Shown here piece after piece: positions 1-8,878 of a DNA stretch of 64,000 nucleotides. A program made the position numbers and the translations under genes. The notes below the pieces were generated by a model. That model was not told the origin of the DNA and made no database searches. It saw only the letters and a list, made by a program, of their open reading frames with translations. The first letter of the stretch is position 1, and each line of letters opens with the position of its first letter. The DNA is from Streptomyces sp. NRRL F-5122 (GTDB lineage Bacteria > Actinomycetota > Actinomycetes > Streptomycetales > Streptomycetaceae): contig NZ_LMWH01000001.1 in NCBI RefSeq assembly GCF_001507435.1, positions 248,001 to 312,000 on the forward strand, written 5' to 3'.

Positions 1-279
1 TCGTGGCCGGCCCGCCCCGGAGTCGCCGGGGTGTTCGACCGCCCACGGGGAGCGGCCGGTCCTGCGGGATGCGGGACCGCCACCCCGTCCTGGGCAGGCA
101 TACCCGCGCGGAAGGACACCCATCCCGGACGTGCGCGCCCGGGGGGATCCGACACGGTCCCCGCGTGCGCGTCACTCTACGGGTTGAACGCCCTCGAACG
201 GGAACCAGTCCGCGGCACCGGGGCATCTGCCCGGATCGTCCCCCTACCCTGCGGTAATCGCATCTGGCAGGCTGCGTTC

Positions 280-1482
280 ATGACTGCCCGCGCCGCAGAC
301 AGGGCCCGGTACGACCGGGCCACCGCCGACCTCGACGCGCCCCTCGCGATCGTGGATCTGGACGCGTTCGACGCGAACGCCGAGGACGTCCTGCGCAGGG
401 CCGGCGGCAAGCCGGTCCGTGTCGCCAGCAAGTCCGTCCGCTGCCGCGCACTGCTCGAACGCGTGCTGGCCCGGGAGGGCTTCGCGGGCGTCATGTCCTT
501 CACCCTGGCCGAGTCCTTGTGGCTGGCCAGGTCCGGTTTCGACGACGTCCTGCTCGCCTATCCGTCGTCCGACCGGCGGGGCTTCGCCGAGTTGGCCGGC
601 GATCCCAAGCTCGCCGCCGCGGTGACGGTGATGATCGACGACCCGGCGCAGCTGCGCCTCATCGACGGCGCCCGCCAGGGCGGCACCGAGGAGGTGCGTG
701 TCTGCCTGGAGCTGGACACCTCGCTGAAGCTGCTCGGCGGACGCATACGCGTCGGAGCGCGGCGCTCGCCCCTCCACTCCCCCGACCGGATGGCCGAGAT
801 AGCCCGTACGGTGGCGCGCACGCCCGGTTTCCGGCTGGTGGGCATCATGGCGTACGAGGGCCACATAGCCGGCGTCGGCGACGCGGTGGCGGGGCGGCCG
901 GTGCGCTCGCGTGCCATCCGGCTGATGCAGGCCGCGGCGCGCAGGGAGCTCGCCGGGCGGCGCGCGGAGGCGGTGCGCGCCGTCCGTTCCGTGGTGCCGG
1001 ACCTGGAGTTCGTCAACGGCGGCGGCACGGGCAGCGTCCAGTACACGGCCGCCGAGGACGCGGTGACGGAGATCGCGGCGGGCTCGGGGCTGTACGTGCC
1101 GCGGCTGTTCGACAACTACACCTCGTTCCGCGGGCGTCCGGCCGCGCTGTTCGCCCAGCCGGTCGTGCGCAGGCCGGGGGTCGGGGTGGTGACGGTGCTC
1201 GGCGGCGGCTATCCCGCGTCGGGTGTCGCGGGCCCCGACCGGCTGCCCGTCCCGTATCTGCCGGAAGGACTGAGGTACGACCCGCAGGAGGGACCCGGCG
1301 AGGTGCAGACTCCGCTGCTCGGCGCACCCGCCGACGACCTGCTCATCGGCGACAAGGTGTGGTTCCGGCACGCCAAGGCCGGGGAGCTGTGCGAACGGTT
1401 CGCCGAACTCCACCTGGTGGAGGGCGACAGGGTCACGGCGACGGTGCCGACCTACCGCGGTGAGGGGCACACCTTCCTCTGA
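280..1482 (+). CDS. PLP-dependent amino acid deaminase/aldolase (alanine racemase N-terminal fold)
   Basis: This 400-residue protein has the fold-type III PLP barrel of alanine racemase, D-threonine aldolase and D-serine dehydratase. The lysine in the VRVASKSVRC segment (about K51) is the likely Schiff-base residue, and EFVNGGGTGS near residue 245 fits the phosphate-binding loop. Family members usually cleave or deaminate D-amino acids, but the substrate cannot be read from the sequence. The ATG at 280 was chosen because the upstream in-frame extension is low-complexity Arg/Pro/Gly unlike the family N-terminus. The gene is monocistronic and convergent with the next gene, 13 nt away. The family is certain; the specific reaction is not. 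Confidence 0.85.
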   Translation: MTARAADRARYDRATADLDAPLAIVDLDAFDANAEDVLRRAGGKPVRVASKSVRCRALLERVLAREGFAGVMSFTLAESLWLARSGFDDVLLAYPSSDRRGFAELAGDPKLAAAVTVMIDDPAQLRLIDGARQGGTEEVRVCLELDTSLKLLGGRIRVGARRSPLHSPDRMAEIARTVARTPGFRLVGIMAYEGHIAGVGDAVAGRPVRSRAIRLMQAAARRELAGRRAEAVRAVRSVVPDLEFVNGGGTGSVQYTAAEDAVTEIAAGSGLYVPRLFDNYTSFRGRPAALFAQPVVRRPGVGVVTVLGGGYPASGVAGPDRLPVPYLPEGLRYDPQEGPGEVQTPLLGAPADDLLIGDKVWFRHAKAGELCERFAELHLVEGDRVTATVPTYRGEGHTFL

Positions 1483-1495
1483 GGCCGGCCGGGCG

Positions 1496-2410
1496 TCAGT
1501 GCCCGGGACCGATGCTGCTGCCCACCCCTCCACTCGCCGCCGCGTCGCCCACCGGTCTGATCCCCTTGGTGATCCTGTCCATGTCGGACAGCGGCGGACC
1601 GTCCGGGCCCGCGTCGAAGGCGAAGCGGACGACGACCGGCGTCTGCGAGCCCGCGCTGGAGGGGAACGCCAGGGACTCGACACAACCGCCGGGCCCCTTC
1701 GCCGTGTTGACGCGCCAGCGTACGAAGTACCCGGCCCGGCCCGCGACCGCGACCTGGCCGGACCCGAGCAGCCGGTGGGAGGTGACACCGCCGTAGGGCC
1801 GGTTGCCGATCGGATCGCGGTCGTACTCCTCGTGCGCGGCGTCGGCGATGTCGCCCTTGGCGATCGACTCCGGGGACGCCCCGGGCACGGACGTGGCGGT
1901 GCGCGACAGGACCCGGCCGCGGCGGCAGAAGCCGGGGTCGCCCGGGCAGTCGTACACACCCGGTGTGGTCAGCACGACGTCGTCCTCGGCGACGTTCTCG
2001 GCTCTTGCCCACCCCTTCGGCACGGGGAAGGTGATGCCGTTGAGGTCGTCGAGGACGACGTTCGGATCGCCGGTCGCCGAGGGCGCCGCAGCGGTCGGTG
2101 ACTCGTCGCTCGCCGGGGCCGAAGTCGGCGCCGCGGCGGACGACTCGGCCTGCGCCGCCCCGTCGCCGTCGTGCCCGAGGACGACGACGCCGGTGACGAC
2201 AGCGGCGACGAGGACGGCCCCGGCCGTCGTGAGCGCGATCGCCCCGACCCGCCGGCGCTCCCGGCCGTCGGCCGGCTCCGGCGGCGCCACCGGCGCCACC
2301 GGCGCATCGGGTTGCCGCCGGTGGTCGGTCCAGGCGGCCCCGTCCCACCAGCGTTCGGTGAGCGGGTACGACGGATCCCGATACCAGCCGGGCGGGGGCG
2401 CACTGCTCAT
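1496..2410 (-). CDS. DUF2510 single-pass membrane protein
   Basis: A 304-residue protein with three parts: an N-terminal DUF2510 module (PPGWYRDPSYPLTERWWDG, a short Trp-rich motif of actinobacterial membrane proteins), a Pro/Ala linker, and one transmembrane helix at about residues 55-79. An Ala/Ser/Thr-rich stalk and a soluble domain of about 190 residues predicted outside the cell follow. The outer domain includes a CPGDPGFCRRG segment. The ATG at 2410 puts the DUF2510 motif at the very N-terminus, its usual position. It lies just downstream of the HAD phosphatase gene on the same strand, 54 nt away. Function is unknown; an envelope role is inference from topology. Confidence 0.8.
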   Translation of the reverse strand: MSSAPPPGWYRDPSYPLTERWWDGAAWTDHRRQPDAPVAPVAPPEPADGRERRRVGAIALTTAGAVLVAAVVTGVVVLGHDGDGAAQAESSAAAPTSAPASDESPTAAAPSATGDPNVVLDDLNGITFPVPKGWARAENVAEDDVVLTTPGVYDCPGDPGFCRRGRVLSRTATSVPGASPESIAKGDIADAAHEEYDRDPIGNRPYGGVTSHRLLGSGQVAVAGRAGYFVRWRVNTAKGPGGCVESLAFPSSAGSQTPVVVRFAFDAGPDGPPLSDMDRITKGIRPVGDAAASGGVGSSIGPGH

Positions 2411-2464
2411 CCCGGCACTGTAGGCCGTGCCGGGAACCGCCACACGGGGCCGGCGGCAACTCGC

Positions 2465-3718
2465 TCAGAACACGGTGTCCTGCTGGTCCGGGACGACCGA
2501 GCCGTCGCGCCTCAGGACCGGACCGCGGCCGCCGTCCGGCCTGTTGTAGGCGGTCGTCGAGCACGGATAGGGGTCGGGCCTGCGCGGCAGCGGCTCGATG
2601 AACATGGGGTTGATCAGCCAGCGCCCGTCGGCGTCGTCGTACGCCCTGCACATCAGTTCGTCCTTGTTCCGGTTGATCACCAGATGGACGCCGGTGGCGT
2701 CGCCGACGAACGTGACATCGGTATCGGCGTCACCCGCCGCGAGCACCGGGCGGTGTTCCGCGCGCTGCCGGTGCCACGCCGCCGCACCCCGGACACCGTA
2801 GATCTCCTGGTTGATCCAGCAACGCTTGCCGTCGATGTACGGGATGACCTCGCCCCGGCTCGCCGGGACTCCGCCGCAGCCCCGGGTCAGGGTGGTGATG
2901 CGACCGCGGCGGTCGAGGACCGAGCGGATCGCGACGGTGTGCGCGGGGTCGACGCCGACGCCGCGCGACCACACCTCGGTGACGGGTTCGAAGCCGGCGG
3001 AGACGATGTAGACCTCGAACCCGGCCTGGTGCAGCGTGCGGATCAGATCGCGCTGCTGCGCGTAGTAGCGGACGTACGCCGGAACCGTGTGCGTGCCGAG
3101 GACCCGGGTCGCGCCGACGGGTGCGGCGAGGTCCCGGGCGCGTGCGCGGCGGGCGTACGCGGAGACTTCGGCGGGGGTGTGGCCCGCGAAGAGCTGCGGG
3201 ATCCAGGCGTACTGCGGGACCGTGCGCCGGTGGTTCCAGCGGCCGGCGAAGGCGGCGGCGCCGCTCATGGTCCTGCCGTCCTCGTAGATCTCGAGGATCT
3301 CGTCGGTGCAGCGGGGTTCGGTGGACGTCGGCAGCGGCGCCCCGACCGGGGTGCCGGTCCCGCACGCCTCGGTGAGGGCCCGGTCGGCCTCGTCGGTGAG
3401 CCACCGGCTGGTGTGCTTCCAGCGGGCCGGGCGCAGGATCTTGTCGTGTCCGAGTGCCCAGTAGAGGGTGGCGTCGGTGACGTCGTTCTTGGTCACCGTG
3501 TTGTCCCAGTCGAAGACGGCCACCGGGCCCCGGGCGGACTCGGAGCAGGTGCCCCGCTCGTCGATCAGCCGCTGCAGGCGCTCCCGGTTGTCGCCGTACC
3601 AGTTTCCCTTCAGGCGGGGGCACTTCGTGGGAGGGGCGGTGGCGGCGGCCGGCGAAGGCGTCGCGGCCGCCGCGAGGACGGCGGCCGCGACGAGGGTCCA
3701 CGCGTAGAGGTGTCTCAT
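2465..3718 (-). CDS. Secreted HAD-superfamily phosphatase
   Basis: A 417-residue protein with an N-terminal signal peptide (MRHLYAW, a hydrophobic Ala/Leu stretch, then APS/AAA cleavage region near residue 25). The HAD motif I is DWDNTVTKND at residues 70-79, with the nucleophile and acid aspartates in D-x-D-x-T form. A late GDADTDVTF segment fits motif III/IV. The size and secretion resemble PF12710-type HAD phosphatases such as Pseudomonas phosphorylcholine phosphatase; that substrate is only a suggestion. The ATG at 3718 starts the signal peptide. It lies 25 nt after the SDR of the glnA4 island on the same strand, so it may belong to that transcript. Confidence 0.8.
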   Translation of the reverse strand: MRHLYAWTLVAAAVLAAAATPSPAAATAPPTKCPRLKGNWYGDNRERLQRLIDERGTCSESARGPVAVFDWDNTVTKNDVTDATLYWALGHDKILRPARWKHTSRWLTDEADRALTEACGTGTPVGAPLPTSTEPRCTDEILEIYEDGRTMSGAAAFAGRWNHRRTVPQYAWIPQLFAGHTPAEVSAYARRARARDLAAPVGATRVLGTHTVPAYVRYYAQQRDLIRTLHQAGFEVYIVSAGFEPVTEVWSRGVGVDPAHTVAIRSVLDRRGRITTLTRGCGGVPASRGEVIPYIDGKRCWINQEIYGVRGAAAWHRQRAEHRPVLAAGDADTDVTFVGDATGVHLVINRNKDELMCRAYDDADGRWLINPMFIEPLPRRPDPYPCSTTAYNRPDGGRGPVLRRDGSVVPDQQDTVF

Positions 3719-3743
3719 ATGGCGTGGACCATACCCTTTGCCC

Positions 3744-4535
3744 CTAAAGGGGCGTGACGTACGCGCCCGAGATTCCGCCGTCCACAAGGAAATCGGTGGC
3801 GTTCACGAAGGAGGAGTCGTCGCTGGCGAGGAACGCGACCGCCGCGGCGATCTCCTCGGCCCGCGCGAACCGGCCGACCGGGATGTGCACCAGTCGGCGC
3901 GCGGCACGCTCCGGGTCCTTGGCGAACAGCTCTTGAAGGAGCGGGGTGTTGACGGGCCCGGGGCACAGGGCGTTGACCCGGATGCCCTCGCGGGCGAACT
4001 GCACGCCGAGTTCCCGGGACATGGCGAGCACCCCGCCCTTGGACGCCGTGTAGGAGATCTGCGAGGTGGCCGCCCCCATCCGGGCGACGAACGACGCCGT
4101 GTTGATGATGGAACCCCTGCCCTGGCGCCGCATGTACGGGATGGCGGCCTTGCAGCACAGGTAGACGGACGTCAGGTTGACCTCCTGGACCCGCTTCCAC
4201 GCCTCGAGGCCGGTGTCCAGGATGGAGTCGTCGTCCGGCGGCGAGATGCCCGCGTTGTTGAAGGCGATGTCGACACTGCCGTAGGTGTCGTGGGCCGCCT
4301 TGAAGAGCGCCTCGACCTGCTCGGGGTCGGTGACGTCGACCTTCACGAACAGCCCGCCGACCTCCTCGGCGGCCGCCTTGCCGCGGGTCTCGTCGATGTC
4401 CCCGCACACCACGTGGGCCCCCTCGGAGGCGAGCCGTCGCGCGGTGGCGAGACCGATGCCGCTGCCGGCACCGGTGATGACGACGGTACGGCCGACCAGT
4501 CGGCGGCAGATGGTGTCCGATGTCTGAGCTGTCAC
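3744..4535 (-). CDS. SDR-family oxidoreductase
   Basis: A 263-residue classical short-chain dehydrogenase/reductase. It has the Rossmann TGAGSGIG motif near the N-terminus, NNAGISPP in the middle, and the catalytic Ser and YTASK active-site motif. It ends with the usual NATDFLVDGGISGAYV. The start is a GTG whose GTGA overlaps the stop codon of the upstream aldehyde dehydrogenase, so the two are translationally coupled. In a gamma-glutamyl-amine pathway it could oxidise an alcohol (for example gamma-glutamylethanolamide) to the aldehyde used by its partner. That assignment is inference from context; the SDR family call is secure. Confidence 0.9.
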   Translation of the reverse strand: MTAQTSDTICRRLVGRTVVITGAGSGIGLATARRLASEGAHVVCGDIDETRGKAAAEEVGGLFVKVDVTDPEQVEALFKAAHDTYGSVDIAFNNAGISPPDDDSILDTGLEAWKRVQEVNLTSVYLCCKAAIPYMRRQGRGSIINTASFVARMGAATSQISYTASKGGVLAMSRELGVQFAREGIRVNALCPGPVNTPLLQELFAKDPERAARRLVHIPVGRFARAEEIAAAVAFLASDDSSFVNATDFLVDGGISGAYVTPL

Positions 4536-5911
4536 TGTGCGGGGCCCTCCGTGCTGATGAAGACGTTCTTGGTCTCGGTGAAGGCGGTCAGGGCGTCCGG
4601 GCCGAGTTCGCGGCCGATCCCCGACTGCTTGAAGCCGCCGAAGGGGGTCCAGTAGCGGACGCTGGAGTGGGAGTTGACGGAAAGGTTGCCCGCCCGGACG
4701 GCCTGGGAGACGCGCAGTGCGCGGCCGACGTCCCGCGTCCAGATGGAGCCGGAGAGGCCGTACACGGTGCCGTTGGCGAGGCGGATCGCGTCGGCCTCGT
4801 CCTCGAAGGGCAGGACCACGGCGACCGGTCCGAACACCTCCTCGACGGCCACCGGGGCGTGCGGGCCGACCTCGGTGAGGACGGTGGGCGGGAACCAGAA
4901 GCCGGGGCCCTCGGGCGCCTTGCCGCGGATGCCGGGTGCATCGGCGGCGACGTACGAACGCACCTTGTCCAGCTGCGCCCTGGAGATCAGCGGGCCCATC
5001 TGGGTGCTCTCGTCGGCCGGATCGCCGACCCGGACCGACTCGACCGCGGGGGCGAGGAGGCCGAGGAAGCGGTCGAACACCGAGCGCTGGACGAGGATGC
5101 GGGTGCGGGCGCAGCAGTCCTGGCCGGAGTTGTCGAGGAACGACATCGGCGCTGCGGCCGCCGCGGCGTCCAGATCGGCGTCCGCGAACACGATGTTGGG
5201 ACTCTTGCCGCCGAGTTCCAGGGTGACGCGCTTCAGATGGGCGGAGCCCTTCGCCAGCACCTGCGTGCCCACGGCCGTGGACCCGGTGAAAACGATCTTC
5301 GCCACACCCGGGTGCTCGACGAGCGCGTTGCCCACGACGGGGCCGTGGCCGGGCAGCACCTGGAACAGATCCTCGGGCAGACCGGCCACCAGGGCGAGTT
5401 CGGCCAGGCGCAGGGCGGTGAGCGGGGTCGTCTCGGCGGGTTTGAGGATCACCGCGTTGCCCGCCGCGAGCGCAGGTGCCGTGCCCCATGCGGCGATCGG
5501 CATCGGGAAGTTCCAGGGGGCGATCACACCGACCACACCCAGCGGTTCGAGGATCGTGATGTCGAGGCCGCCGGGCACCGGGATCTGCCGGCCGGTCAGG
5601 CGCTCCACCCCCCCGGCCGCGTAGTCGAGCAGGTCACGGACGTTGCCCGCCTCCCAGCGGGCGTTGCCGACCGTGTGACCGGCCTCGCGGACCTCCAGCC
5701 GGGCCAGCTCCTCGAGGTGGTCGTCGACCGCCGCGGCGAACCGGCGCAGCAGCCGGGCACGGTCACCGGGAGGGAGCGCGGCCCACCGCGACTGCGCCCG
5801 CGCGGCCCGTCCGACGGCCGCGTCCACGTCGGCCGCGGTGGCGGCGGGGACGGTGGCGACGACCTCCTCGGTGGCCGGATTGAGTACCTGCAGATCGAAC
5901 TCGTTCGGCAC
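4532..5911 (-). CDS. Aldehyde dehydrogenase family protein
   Basis: A 459-residue NAD(P)-dependent aldehyde dehydrogenase. Recognisable elements are PWNFPMPIAAWGTAPALAAG, FTGSTAVGT, the ELGGKSPNIVF motif that carries the general base, and the catalytic cysteine in NSGQDCCARTR. EVFGPV lies toward the C-terminus. I chose the GTG codon at 5911 because AAAGG sits 7 nt upstream. A GTG at 5926 that overlaps the glutamine-synthetase stop would add five residues and has no ribosome binding site. The gene lies between the glnA4-type gene and the SDR, and likely oxidises a gamma-glutamyl aldehyde; the substrate is inferred. Confidence 0.92.
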   Translation of the reverse strand: MPNEFDLQVLNPATEEVVATVPAATAADVDAAVGRAARAQSRWAALPPGDRARLLRRFAAAVDDHLEELARLEVREAGHTVGNARWEAGNVRDLLDYAAGGVERLTGRQIPVPGGLDITILEPLGVVGVIAPWNFPMPIAAWGTAPALAAGNAVILKPAETTPLTALRLAELALVAGLPEDLFQVLPGHGPVVGNALVEHPGVAKIVFTGSTAVGTQVLAKGSAHLKRVTLELGGKSPNIVFADADLDAAAAAAPMSFLDNSGQDCCARTRILVQRSVFDRFLGLLAPAVESVRVGDPADESTQMGPLISRAQLDKVRSYVAADAPGIRGKAPEGPGFWFPPTVLTEVGPHAPVAVEEVFGPVAVVLPFEDEADAIRLANGTVYGLSGSIWTRDVGRALRVSQAVRAGNLSVNSHSSVRYWTPFGGFKQSGIGRELGPDALTAFTETKNVFISTEGPAQ

Positions 5912-5922
5912 GAAAGAACCTT

Positions 5923-7293
5923 TCACATGCGTTCGAAGGAGCGGCGCAGCTCCCAGTCGGTCACCGCGGCGTCGAAGGCGGCCAGTTCCACGCGGGCCAT
6001 GTTGTGGTAGTGCGCGACCACCTCGTCGCCGAAGGCGGCCTTGGCGACAGGGCTGTTCTCCCAGAGCTCGGCGGCCTCACGCAGCGTGGTGGGCACGTGC
6101 TCGTGCTCGGCGGTGTACGCGTTGCCCGCGCACGGCTCGGGGAGCTCCAGCTCCTGCTCGACGCCGTACAGCCCGGCCGCGATCATCCCGGCGACCGCGA
6201 GGTGCGGATTGACGTCACCGCCGGGCAGGCGGTTCTCGAAACGCAGTGAGCGGCCGTGGCCGACGACCCGCAGGGCGCAGGTGCGGTTGTCGTAGCCCCA
6301 GGCGACGGCGGTCGGGGCGAAGGACCCGGCCTGGAACCGCTTGTAGGAGTTGATGCCCGGAGCGTAGAGGAGCGAGAAGTCCCGGAGCGCGGCGAGCTGC
6401 CCCGCGAGGAAGTGTCGCATTGTCTGCGACATCCCGCCGGGGGCACCGGACGAACCGGCCATGACGTTGTGGCCGTCCGCGTCGGCGAGTGAGAGATGGA
6501 TGTGGCAGGAGTTGCCCTCGCGCTCGTTGTACTTGGCCATGAAGGTGATCGAGACGCCCTCCTGGGCCGCGATCTCCTTCGCACCCGTCTTGTAGATCGC
6601 GTGCTGGTCGCAGGTGACCAGGGCCTCGTCGTACCGGAACGCGATCTCGTGCTGGCCCGGGTTGCACTCGCCCTTGGCGGACTCCACGGTCAGGCCCGCG
6701 CCCGTCATCTCGTTGCGGACGCGGCGCAGCAGGGGCTCGATCCGTCCCGTGCCGAGCACCGAGTAGTCGATGTTGTACTGGTTGGCCGGTGTCAGACCCC
6801 GGTAGTTGGCGTCCCAGGCCTGCTCGTAGGTGTCCTTGAAGACGATGAACTCGAGCTCCGTGCCGACCTGGGCCGTGAGTCCGAGGGCGGCGAGGCGCTC
6901 CGTCTGGCGGCGGAGGATCTGGCGGGGGGCGGCCACCACGGGAGAGCCGTCGTTCCAGGCGAGATCGGCGATGACCATGGCCGTGCCCTCGTTCCAGGGC
7001 ACCCGGCGCAGTGTGTCCAGGTCCGGCCGGAGGGCGAAGTCGCCGTAGCCGCGGTCCCAGGAGGACATCTCGTAGCCGTCGACCGTGTTCATCTCGGTGT
7101 CGACTGCGAGGAGGTAGTTGCAGCCCTCCGTGCCGTGCTCCAGGACCTCGTCGAGGAAGAACCGCGCGGCGAACCGCTTGCCTTGGAGCCGTCCCTGCAT
7201 GTCGGGAAAGGCCAGCACGACGGTGTCGATCTCGCCGCCCGCGACGAGGGCGTGCAGCTCCTCGACGCCGAGCGGGGGTGTGCGGTGTGCCAC
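5923..7293 (-). CDS. glnA4: Glutamine synthetase homologue, probable gamma-glutamylethanolamide synthetase (GlnA4 type)
   Basis: A 456-residue GS-fold amine:glutamate ligase. ESAKGECNPGQHEIAF matches the metal/glutamate-binding E..GQ.E region, and NEREGNSCHIHLSL replaces the canonical FMPKP..GSGMH. The arginine segment reads WGYDNRTCALRV, so active-site loops differ from true GlnA. Family knowledge: S. coelicolor SCO1613/GlnA4 makes gamma-glutamylethanolamide from ethanolamine and is needed to use it. The gene order here (ALDH, SDR, and a divergent GntR regulator with a gamma-glutamyl hydrolase) fits that role. The start is a GTG with GGAG 7 nt upstream. Polyamine (GlnA3-like) activity is the alternative. 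The GS fold is certain; the substrate is inferred. Confidence 0.85.
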   Translation of the reverse strand: MAHRTPPLGVEELHALVAGGEIDTVVLAFPDMQGRLQGKRFAARFFLDEVLEHGTEGCNYLLAVDTEMNTVDGYEMSSWDRGYGDFALRPDLDTLRRVPWNEGTAMVIADLAWNDGSPVVAAPRQILRRQTERLAALGLTAQVGTELEFIVFKDTYEQAWDANYRGLTPANQYNIDYSVLGTGRIEPLLRRVRNEMTGAGLTVESAKGECNPGQHEIAFRYDEALVTCDQHAIYKTGAKEIAAQEGVSITFMAKYNEREGNSCHIHLSLADADGHNVMAGSSGAPGGMSQTMRHFLAGQLAALRDFSLLYAPGINSYKRFQAGSFAPTAVAWGYDNRTCALRVVGHGRSLRFENRLPGGDVNPHLAVAGMIAAGLYGVEQELELPEPCAGNAYTAEHEHVPTTLREAAELWENSPVAKAAFGDEVVAHYHNMARVELAAFDAAVTDWELRRSFERM

Positions 7294-7333
7294 GGGAGGT
7301 CTCCTTCGGTCCGCCGAGAGCCATAAGGTATTT

Positions 7334-7351
7334 CCGAGAACCATTTCTTGG
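7334..7351. promoter_or_regulatory. Candidate operator between glnA4 and the GntR gene
   Basis: An imperfect inverted repeat, CCGAGAA-N4-TTCTTGG (one mismatch over 7-nt arms). It sits in the 75-bp space between the divergent glnA4 and GntR starts, overlapping the probable GntR leader. FadR/GntR regulators usually bind palindromes of this size near their own gene. Assignment to the adjacent regulator is inference. Confidence 0.45.
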
Positions 7352-7368
7352 GAAGGGGGCACGGCCGG

Positions 7369-8109
7369 ATGTCGCAGGCGGAACCCGGGAGCGGCTCCGT
7401 GCAGGACCGGCTGACGCCGGTGCTGCGGACCGTACGGGCCGGCAACGGCTTCGAGGAAGCGCTGGAGCAGATCCTCCAGGTCGTCCGGCTCGGGCTGGTG
7501 CCCGCCGGTGAACGACTGCCCGCGGAGCGGGAGCTGGCGGAGCGGCTGGGCATCAGCAGGGTGACGCTGCGCGAGGTGCTGAAGGTGCTCCAGGACCAGG
7601 GTCTCGTGGAGTCGCGGCGGGGGCGGTACGGCGGAACGTTCGTGCTGCCGCGCCTCGACGCAGGCGGCCAGGACGAACTGCGCCGGCGTATCGAGCAGGT
7701 CGACATCGAGGACGTGCTGCGGTTCCGCGAGGTACTGGAGGTGGGGGCGGCGGGACTGTGCGCGGCGCACGGCCTCACGGCGGAGCAGGCCGGCCGTCTG
7801 CGGGAGGCGCTCGCGCGCACGCAGGACGCCCCGCTCTCCGAGTACCGGCGGCTGGACACGCTGCTGCACCTGACCCTGGCCGGGCTCGGCGGCTCGCCGT
7901 CGCTGACCGCGCAGTACGCGGCCGTGCGGGCGACGGTGAACGACCTGCTGGACTGCATCCCCCTGCTGGTGCGCAACCTCGAGCACTCCCAGCGGCAGCA
8001 CGAGGCGCTGGTGGAGGCGGTCCTCGACGGGGACGCGGACGGGGCGCGGGAGATGATGCGGGAGCACTGCGCGGGCACGGCGGCGCTGCTGCGGGGTTTC
8101 TTGGCATAG
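7369..8109 (+). CDS. GntR/FadR-family transcriptional regulator
   Basis: A 246-residue regulator with a GntR winged helix at about residues 30-92 (PAERELAERLGISRVTLREVL is its recognition part). A helical FCD ligand-binding domain fills the rest. The ATG at 7369 has a GGAAGGGGG ribosome binding site; a TTG seven codons upstream lies before that site and is unlikely. It is transcribed divergently from glnA4 and is followed 50 nt later by the gamma-glutamyl hydrolase gene, so it probably represses the island and responds to an amine or glutamylated intermediate. The family is firm; the ligand is unknown. Confidence 0.92.
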   Translation: MSQAEPGSGSVQDRLTPVLRTVRAGNGFEEALEQILQVVRLGLVPAGERLPAERELAERLGISRVTLREVLKVLQDQGLVESRRGRYGGTFVLPRLDAGGQDELRRRIEQVDIEDVLRFREVLEVGAAGLCAAHGLTAEQAGRLREALARTQDAPLSEYRRLDTLLHLTLAGLGGSPSLTAQYAAVRATVNDLLDCIPLLVRNLEHSQRQHEALVEAVLDGDADGAREMMREHCAGTAALLRGFLA

Positions 8110-8159
8110 CCCGCCGCGTAAAGGTATGAAGGCGTTCCATTGAACCCCGGGAGGTCCGC

Positions 8160-8852
8160 GTGGCGGCACGACCGCTGATCGGTGTGAGTACGTATCTGGA
8201 GGCCGGCGCGCGCTGGGGTGTGTGGGAGCTGGAGGCGGCACTGCTGCCCGTGGGCTATCCGCGCCTGGTGCAGCGGGCCGGCGGACTCGCCGCGATGCTC
8301 CCGCCGGACGGTCCCGCGCACGCGGCGGCGACGGTGGCCCGGCTGGACGGCCTGGTGATCGCGGGCGGCCCGGACGTCGACCCGGCCCGCTACGACGCGG
8401 AGCGCTCCGCGCGGACCGGCCCTCCCGCGCCCGAGCGGGACGCATGGGAACTGGCCCTGATCGAGGCGGCCTTGGCGTCCGGCACACCGCTGCTCGGCAT
8501 CTGCAGGGGGATGCAGCTGCTGAACGTCGCCCTCGGCGGCACGCTCGTCCAGCACATCGACGGACATGTCACGCAGGTCGGGGTGTTCGGCCGGCACGCG
8601 GTGGATCCGGTGCCCGGAACCCGGTACGCGGAGGCGGCGCCGGAGCCGGCCTCGGTGCCGACGCACCACCATCAGGCGGTGGACCGGCTGGGCGACGGCC
8701 TGGTGGTCTCGGCGTACGCGGCGGACGGCACGGTGGAGGCGGTGGAGCTGCCCGGTGCCGGCTGGGTGCTGGGCGTCCAGTGGCACCCGGAGATGGACGA
8801 GGACCTGCGGGTGATGCGGGCGCTGGTACGGGCGGCGTCCGCCGCCCCGTGA
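8160..8852 (+). CDS. Class I glutamine amidotransferase-like gamma-glutamyl hydrolase (PuuD type)
   Basis: A 230-residue class I amidotransferase-fold hydrolase. The nucleophile cysteine is C115 in [12 protein letters not shown], and the His-Glu pair is in [11 protein letters not shown] near residue 208. The N-terminal LIGVSTYLE and [11 protein letters not shown] segments are typical of PuuD, the gamma-glutamyl-gamma-aminobutyrate hydrolase. It would release glutamate from the oxidised gamma-glutamyl product, the last step after GlnA4, SDR and ALDH. The start is a GTG with GGGAGG five nucleotides upstream. It is very likely co-transcribed with the GntR gene. Confidence 0.9.
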   Translation: MAARPLIGVSTYLEAGARWGVWELEAALLPVGYPRLVQRAGGLAAMLPPDGPAHAAATVARLDGLVIAGGPDVDPARYDAERSARTGPPAPERDAWELALIEAALASGTPLLGICRGMQLLNVALGGTLVQHIDGHVTQVGVFGRHAVDPVPGTRYAEAAPEPASVPTHHHQAVDRLGDGLVVSAYAADGTVEAVELPGAGWVLGVQWHPEMDEDLRVMRALVRAASAAP

Positions 8853-8878
8853 CGCCGGCGTGATCCTGACGACAGACC

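Noticed and set aside
31..279. N-terminal extension of the first gene
   Set aside because: The extra residues are low-complexity and unlike the family N-terminus; the ATG at 280 gives a normal protein.
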